A DNA stretch of 37,763 nucleotides. Source: an uncultured Campylobacter sp. (GTDB lineage: Bacteria; Campylobacterota; Campylobacteria; Campylobacterales; Campylobacteraceae). Positions within the stretch are counted from its first letter, which is position 1, and each line of letters opens with the position of its first letter. Below are positions 33,584 to 37,763 of this stretch, in pieces. The translations under genes and the position numbers were made by a program. Below the pieces are notes generated by a model, which had not been told where the DNA came from, made no database searches, and saw nothing but the letters and a program-made list of their open reading frames with translations. The stretch covers positions 1-37,763 of the forward strand of contig NZ_CALKTC010000074.1 in NCBI RefSeq assembly GCF_937996225.1. The letters are read 5' to 3'.

Positions 33584-34686
33584 TCCTTCAGAGCAAAATT
33601 CAAAATTTCGACGAGCCGCTCTATCTGGAGAGCGGCCGCGTCTTTTCCAACTTCAAGCTCGCCTATGAAACCTACGGCGAGCTAAATCCAGATAAATCCA
33701 ACGTCATCGTAATCTGTCACGCCTTAACGGGTTCCGCGCACGCCGCGGGACTTTACGAGGGCGACGTTAAGCCCGGCTGGTGGGACGGGCTCATCGGCGA
33801 TCATAAAGCGGTCGATACGACGAAATTTTTCGTCATCTGCATAAATATTTTAGCTTCGCCTTTCGGCTCTACCTGCCCGCTCGACGTCGATGAAAGCAGC
33901 GGCCGCGAGTACCGCTTGCGCTTTCCCGTAGTGGTCGTCTCGGACGTCGTGCGCGCGCAGATGATGCTTTTAAAGCGCCTAGGTATAGCTCGCGCCCGCG
34001 CCGTTATCGGCGGCAGTCTGGGCGGCATGCAGGCGCTGTGCTATGCGATAGAATATCCCGAATTTGCGGATGAAATTTTCGTACTCGCAAGCACCTACGC
34101 CACGCAGCCTTGGGCGATCGCATTTAATAAGATCGCGACCGAGGCTATCTTGCGCGATCCAAATTTTAAAAACGGCAACTACGATAAAAATCTGATCGCC
34201 GAGCACGGGCTTGACGGCATGGCAGTGGGGCGCATGGCAGGGCATATAAGTTTTTTAAGTCCGAGCTCGATGCAGGATAAATTCGGGCGCAACTACGTCG
34301 AAACCGACGGTCTTTACGAGATTAACGGGCGCTTTCAGGTCGATCGCTACCTTGAATACAACGGCGAAAATTTCGCGCGCAGGTTCGATCCACTGTGCTA
34401 TCTCTACATCGCCAAGATGATGAATATATTTGATTGCACGCGCCACTACGGCAATCTTAAAAACGCCTGCGCGCAGATCAGATCGCGCCTGCACCTCATC
34501 TCTTTCAAAGGCGACGTGCTCTTTCCGCCGAGGCTGATGAAAGAAATTTACGATGCGATGAGCGATCTAGGCAAAAAGGATCGCGCGAGCTACGCGCAGA
34601 TCGACAGCGACTACGGCCACGACGCGTTTTTGGTCGAGATAGAAAAATTTGATTACATCATAAAAAGGATTTTGGATGAGTTTTGA
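33580..34686 (+). CDS. metX: Homoserine O-acetyltransferase
   Basis: The 368-aa product is an alpha/beta hydrolase-fold acyltransferase that activates homoserine for methionine synthesis. LAYETYGELNPDKSNVIVI and CHALTGSAHAAG mark the N-terminus. The nucleophile is Ser146 in GGSLGGMQALCYA, the acid Asp312 in KGDVLFPP, and the base His347 in DYGHDAFLVE. The GTG start overlaps the guaB stop (GTGA). Its end overlaps xseB by 11 nt. Whether acetyl- or succinyl-CoA is used cannot be fixed from motifs alone; the family name is used here. Confidence 0.93.
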   Translation: MILQSKIQNFDEPLYLESGRVFSNFKLAYETYGELNPDKSNVIVICHALTGSAHAAGLYEGDVKPGWWDGLIGDHKAVDTTKFFVICINILASPFGSTCPLDVDESSGREYRLRFPVVVVSDVVRAQMMLLKRLGIARARAVIGGSLGGMQALCYAIEYPEFADEIFVLASTYATQPWAIAFNKIATEAILRDPNFKNGNYDKNLIAEHGLDGMAVGRMAGHISFLSPSSMQDKFGRNYVETDGLYEINGRFQVDRYLEYNGENFARRFDPLCYLYIAKMMNIFDCTRHYGNLKNACAQIRSRLHLISFKGDVLFPPRLMKEIYDAMSDLGKKDRASYAQIDSDYGHDAFLVEIEKFDYIIKRILDEF

Positions 34687-34861
34687 GGAAAAAATGGAGA
34701 AGATTAACGCGCTTTTAAAGAGCCTAAACGACAAGGATCTGAGCTTGGAGGAGAGCGTGAAGCTGTATAAGCAGGGCGTGGCGCTGCTAAAAGAGGCGAA
34801 GGAAATTTTAGAAAACGCCAAGCTCGAGGTCGCCGAAATAAACGCACCCGAGCAAGCTTAG
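34676..34861 (+). CDS. xseB: Exodeoxyribonuclease VII small subunit
   Basis: The 61-aa product is a short helical protein matching XseB: MSFEEKMEKINALLKSL then DLSLEESVKLYKQG, with the conserved LxLEESVxLYxxGxxLxxxAxxxL pattern, at the right length. It binds XseA to form the single-strand exonuclease. It starts within the end of metX; AAAAGGA precedes the ATG. As I recall, the small coiled-coil gene beside guaB in C. jejuni (Cj1057c) is equivalent. Confidence 0.9.
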   Translation: MSFEEKMEKINALLKSLNDKDLSLEESVKLYKQGVALLKEAKEILENAKLEVAEINAPEQA

Positions 34862-34870
34862 GAGGCGGCA

Positions 34871-35962
34871 ATGATAAACGTATGCGTTTTGCAATTACCG
34901 ACGCTTTCGATGAGCGAAAATCGGATCGATTACTATATGAAGGTCGCCAAAGACAACGGCGCGCGGATCGTGCTACTGGGCGAATATGAGCTAAATTCCT
35001 TCTTTAGCGAGCTTAAAAAGATGCCCCGCTCTATTGCCTGCGAACAGAGCGAGCATAAGCAGGAGCTGATGGCGCGGCTTGCCGCTAAATACGACCTACA
35101 TATCGTAGCGCCGATAATCAGAGCCGCTAGCGGCGCGATTTTGAGGCAGGCGGGCATTTTCGGCGGCGCGACTCAAAAGAGCTTGGGCGGCGAAAATTCC
35201 GCAAGCTTTAAAAGCGAGATTGATTGCAAAGGCGAGCCAAATTCTAAAAGCGAGCAGAGTTCCAAAGGCGGCTCAAACTCCTGCGGCGCAAAATCTTTAA
35301 ATTTCAAAGCCGCAAATTTAAAAAGCGCCTCCGAAGCCCCAAACGCTCTAAATTCCCAAGAAAACCAAAAAGACGCGAGCGAAGAGGAGATCTTTTGCGC
35401 GAGCGAAAACGAGCCTATCTGGGTGAAATCCTGCGCGAAATTTTCGCCCTCGGAGGTGAAATTTTACGATCAAAATATCCTGATGGACTATCCGCACTGG
35501 AACGAGGAGGGCTTTTTCGCCAACCGCAAAAGCCGCAAAATCGGTAAAATTTCGCCGATGATCTTTAGCGAAGGCGGCGTGAAATTCGGCGTCTGCTTCG
35601 GCTATGAGGCGCATTTTGACGTATTTTGGCGCTATTTTATGCAAAAAAACGTCGGCTGCGTGCTCGTGCCGTGCGCTTCGACCTTTGAAAGCGGCGGGCG
35701 CTGGCGCGAGCTTTTGAAGATGCGCGCGTTTACGAACTCGCTCTACGTCATCCGCGCCAACCGCATCGGCGAGGCGAAATTCGGCGAAAGCGAGTTTAAA
35801 TTTTACGGCGAGAGCTTCGTCGCGACCCCCGGCGGCGAGATCGCAAACGAGCTGAAAAACGAAGAGGGCGTGCTGATGTGCGAAGTGGACGCGGACGAGA
35901 TCGCTGCGGCGCGCGGGCTGTGGAAATTCCGAAAAAATCTAGTCGGCAGGGGGCTTTTATGA
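34871..35962 (+). CDS. Carbon-nitrogen hydrolase (nitrilase superfamily) with a low-complexity insert
   Basis: The 363-aa product has the nitrilase-fold strands and active-site positions: Glu38 in LLGEYEL and Cys242 in GVCFGYEAHFDVFW; the Lys is probably in NRKSRKIGKISPM (about 217-229). It should hydrolyse a non-peptide C-N bond or amide in the cytoplasm. Typical members are 260-290 aa. Residues about 102-186 are instead Ser/Asn/Lys-rich (GGENSASFKSEIDCKG, KSEQSSKGGSNSCGAKS, and so on) and look like an insert within the catalytic domain. The ATG has TAGGAGGCGGCA upstream. The gene ends ATGA-overlapped with the ThiF-like gene. The C. jejuni counterpart, as I recall, is Cj1056c. Substrate unknown. 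Confidence 0.85.
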   Translation: MINVCVLQLPTLSMSENRIDYYMKVAKDNGARIVLLGEYELNSFFSELKKMPRSIACEQSEHKQELMARLAAKYDLHIVAPIIRAASGAILRQAGIFGGATQKSLGGENSASFKSEIDCKGEPNSKSEQSSKGGSNSCGAKSLNFKAANLKSASEAPNALNSQENQKDASEEEIFCASENEPIWVKSCAKFSPSEVKFYDQNILMDYPHWNEEGFFANRKSRKIGKISPMIFSEGGVKFGVCFGYEAHFDVFWRYFMQKNVGCVLVPCASTFESGGRWRELLKMRAFTNSLYVIRANRIGEAKFGESEFKFYGESFVATPGGEIANELKNEEGVLMCEVDADEIAAARGLWKFRKNLVGRGLL

Positions 35963-36624
35963 ACTACTTTCACAGGCAGATCCAGCTTTGGGGCGAGCAG
36001 ACGCAGCGCGCGCTTGCGGATAAGCGCATCCTAATCATCGGCGCGGGCGGGCTTGGAAGCAGCCTTTCTTACGCTCTGGGCGCAAGCGGTATCGGGCGGA
36101 TCAGCGTCGTGGATTTCGACACGGTGGCGCTTCACAACATCCACAGGCAAATTTTATTCACGCTCGAAGACGAGGGCAAATTTAAAGCGGACGTTTTTAA
36201 AAGCCGCACGGAAAGCCGCTACGACGGCGTGAGCGTGGAGGTGCACAAAAGCCGCGCGGAGGAATTTTTCGCTAGCGCGACCGCCTCGGGCGAGAAATTT
36301 GATCTCATTTTGGATGCGACCGACAATCTCGCCACACGCGCGCAGATCGATGCGTTTGCTAAGCAAATAGGCGTACCGTGGGTGTTCGCGTCGGTGGACA
36401 GCTGGCAGTGCCAAGTCTGCTTCGTGCAGAATGCCAATTTTAAATTTTTCCCGAGCCTAAACGCGACGCCTGCGGGCATAACGGCTGCGATCGTGATGTT
36501 TGCGGCGAGCTTTGAGGCGAACCTCGCTCTGCGCTACCTAGCGGGGCTTGAGGTCGAAAAAGACCTGCTTTACTACGCGAACTTTTTTGGCGGTGAGCTG
36601 GAAGTTAGGAAGATAAGATTGTAG
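35959..36624 (+). CDS. ThiF/MoeB-family adenylyltransferase, short form
   Basis: The 221-aa product is an E1-like enzyme that would adenylate the C-terminus of a ubiquitin-like sulfur carrier (ThiS/MoaD). It has IIGAGGLGSSLSYALGASG (nucleotide loop, about residues 27-45), VDFDTVALHNIHRQI (Asp52, Arg63) and LDATDNLATRAQID. It has only one CxxC (WQCQVCF), and no second Zn-ligand pair, so it is a shorter form than E. coli MoeB. The start ATG at 35959 overlaps the previous stop by 4 nt. A longer reading from 35878 only borrows codons antisense in frame to the hydrolase gene and is rejected. No carrier gene is adjacent. Confidence 0.88.
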   Translation: MNYFHRQIQLWGEQTQRALADKRILIIGAGGLGSSLSYALGASGIGRISVVDFDTVALHNIHRQILFTLEDEGKFKADVFKSRTESRYDGVSVEVHKSRAEEFFASATASGEKFDLILDATDNLATRAQIDAFAKQIGVPWVFASVDSWQCQVCFVQNANFKFFPSLNATPAGITAAIVMFAASFEANLALRYLAGLEVEKDLLYYANFFGGELEVRKIRL

Positions 36625-36629
36625 TTTTG

Positions 36630-36659
36630 GCTCGGGCTAGTTTAAATTTAAGCCCGAGC
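36630..36659 (+). terminator. Hairpin at the end of the plus-strand operon
   Basis: GCTCGGGCT (36630-36638) and AGCCCGAGC (36651-36659) form a perfect 9-bp stem with a 12-nt AT-rich loop, 5 nt after the ThiF-like stop. It is not followed by a T run, so it is a weak intrinsic terminator or a processing stem. It may also end the converging minus-strand transcript. Confidence 0.5.
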
Positions 36660-36700
36660 TTGTGGGTTGACTTTATATCAAAAAGCTAATTTTGAGCGTG

Positions 36701-36724
36701 TTAGTTTAACTCTTCTTCTGTCAT
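36701..36724 (-). other. Seven-codon mini-ORF with a strong ribosome site
   Basis: After the ankyrin gene stop, the minus strand has TTAAGGAGAGTGAA then ATG and MTEEELN before a TAA. The ribosome site is among the best in the window. It is either the cut-off start of a lost gene or a tiny leader peptide. Confidence 0.3.
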
Positions 36725-36741
36725 TTCACTCTCCTTAATAT

Positions 36742-37763
36742 CTAGTTTTCATAAGATTCTTTTATTGCATTTTTTATCTCATCGGATGGGATCTCATCTA
36801 TATATTTATCCAGCTTTTTTAAATTATCTTTATACGGCCGATCAAGCTTACGACCGTCTTTATCTCTGGTATACATATGGATGGATACCGCTTCCATTTC
36901 ATTTAACTCGCTTGCAAATTTCGTATATTCATAAACATCTTTAAATGTAGAATTTCTATCTTTGCAATATTTGCGATATACCGTCGTTATAAGCGAAATT
37001 TCACTTTTAGGTATATAATAAGTTGCATCGTAGTTTATTTTATAATAACTATCCAAACTATATATATAGTTTCTATGACAATCATCATATTTTCGTTTTA
37101 GAAATTCCGGACTCGGTTGTCCGCCTACGTTATACTGCATAAGCAGCTTTAAAATCGGTTCGTAATTTGGAGTACCCGGAAATGTATCATACAATGAAAA
37201 ATCATATTCGGTAATATCAAATCCATCCGTCGGTTCCGCTTTATCATTTAATATCCCTTCAGGCACGACCTTCTTGATATCGTTTCCGTACCTTAGACCC
37301 ACCGTAGAGTTTTGAAATTTCCAAATATACGGCTTATAGTCGCTTTCTAATGCCATCTTCGCTATCTCATACATATTCGTATTCGTAAGATATGAAAAGA
37401 AATAATTCGGCTCTCCTATACTAATCATAGGGTAGTCGGTATCATAAATCAACGTAAAATTTCCATCGTCACTTATTTGCAAAGATTTTATATGGTTATA
37501 ATTCGGCGGAAGCAGCCTATTTCTAACGACTTCCGCCTCTTCAAATTTAACCCCGTTGTCTAAAAGCAGTCTTACCGCTTTAGTAGCATTATTTTCTATA
37601 GCATAAGCCATAGCGGATAGCTTGTATTCGTCTTTTTTATGTATATCCGCTCCCAATTTTATAAGCTCTTGGGTAGTATTCGTATCATCCCAAAAGCTAG
37701 AATACATCACGGGCGTTACCCCTCCGTGCATAGTATGATCGACGGTTAGATTGTTATCTTTCA
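36742..37763 (-). CDS. Ankyrin-repeat protein, 5' end outside the window
   Basis: The reading frame is open to the edge (KDNNLTVDHTMHGGVTP runs into the window limit), so the ATG at 37731 is internal and the true start lies beyond 37763. The visible 340 residues contain one clear ankyrin repeat and a second: GVTPVMYSSFWDDTNTTQEL (IKLGADIH) and LSAMAYAIENNATKAVRLLL (DNG). The rest is unassigned, rich in Tyr, Asn, Asp and Lys, with YDTFPGTPNYEPILKLLMQY that may be a degenerate repeat. Base composition is markedly AT-richer than the neighbouring operon, which suggests acquisition by transfer. It may be secreted or an effector, but the N-terminus is not visible. Confidence 0.75.
   Translation of the reverse strand, partial: KDNNLTVDHTMHGGVTPVMYSSFWDDTNTTQELIKLGADIHKKDEYKLSAMAYAIENNATKAVRLLLDNGVKFEEAEVVRNRLLPPNYNHIKSLQISDDGNFTLIYDTDYPMISIGEPNYFFSYLTNTNMYEIAKMALESDYKPYIWKFQNSTVGLRYGNDIKKVVPEGILNDKAEPTDGFDITEYDFSLYDTFPGTPNYEPILKLLMQYNVGGQPSPEFLKRKYDDCHRNYIYSLDSYYKINYDATYYIPKSEISLITTVYRKYCKDRNSTFKDVYEYTKFASELNEMEAVSIHMYTRDKDGRKLDRPYKDNLKKLDKYIDEIPSDEIKNAIKESYEN

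Noticed and set aside
35878..35958. Upstream extension of the ThiF-like gene
   Set aside because: The extra codons overlap the hydrolase coding region, are Arg-rich and do not match the family; the ATG at 35959 overlaps the stop in the usual ATGA form.
1..37763. CRISPR array, tRNA genes, insertion sequences, prophage genes
   Set aside because: The repeats seen are too degenerate or too short, with no regular spacers. I saw no cloverleaf tRNA, transposase or phage structural gene.

Overview
The window looks like chromosomal DNA of a Campylobacterota species, most likely a relatively GC-rich Campylobacter (C. gracilis-like is my guess). The evidence is the housekeeping gene content, the order ileS - small membrane ORF - gatA - guaB - xseB - C-N hydrolase (which I recall being shared in large part with the C. 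jejuni Cj1056c-Cj1061c cluster), Hcp-like Sel1 repeats, and a striking genome-wide abundance of AAATTT/AAATTTTA words. The species assignment is inference; no rRNA or marker gene is present to settle it.

Layout. 1-6.4 kb: two tandem paralogous membrane proteins, an EamA transporter, a secreted von Willebrand A protein, a D-serine dehydratase/D-threonine aldolase-fold enzyme and a T4-endonuclease-V-type pyrimidine dimer glycosylase, followed on the minus strand by the truncated start of a histidine phosphatase. 6.4-11.2 kb: a minus-strand pair, an 874-aa membrane protein with eight CxxCxGxG motifs and a Sel1/Hcp protein, then about 1.5 kb of repetitive non-coding DNA that holds a decayed copy of the zinc-motif region. 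11.2-14.2 kb: fhs, xth and, divergently, dgkA. 14.5-20.5 kb: a PepSY membrane protein overlapping a TonB-dependent siderophore receptor (iron uptake), then a Tat-exported TMAO/S-oxide reductase. 20.5-22.2 kb: a gene broken by two in-frame stops and another repetitive spacer. 22.2-27.9 kb, all minus: pyrC and pyrB overlapping, an NAD(P)H oxidoreductase, a low-complexity lipoprotein and a CinA-like gene. 27.9-36.6 kb, all plus and tightly packed: ileS, a 36-aa membrane peptide, gatA, guaB, metX, xseB, a carbon-nitrogen hydrolase and a ThiF-like protein. 36.7 kb to the end: an AT-rich ankyrin protein running off the window.

The housekeeping operons are compact with 4-bp ATGA/GTGA overlaps. In contrast, the spacers between accessory genes are long and made of decayed short tandem and dispersed repeats, several with unit lengths divisible by three (9, 21, 27, 30, 36 bp), and some are recognisable relics of neighbouring genes. 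Similar low-complexity material appears inside several proteins (the 874-aa zinc-motif protein, the lipoprotein, and an insert in the C-N hydrolase). That repeat/relic ecology and the zinc-motif membrane protein are the least ordinary things here. I found no CRISPR array, tRNA, rRNA, insertion sequence or prophage.
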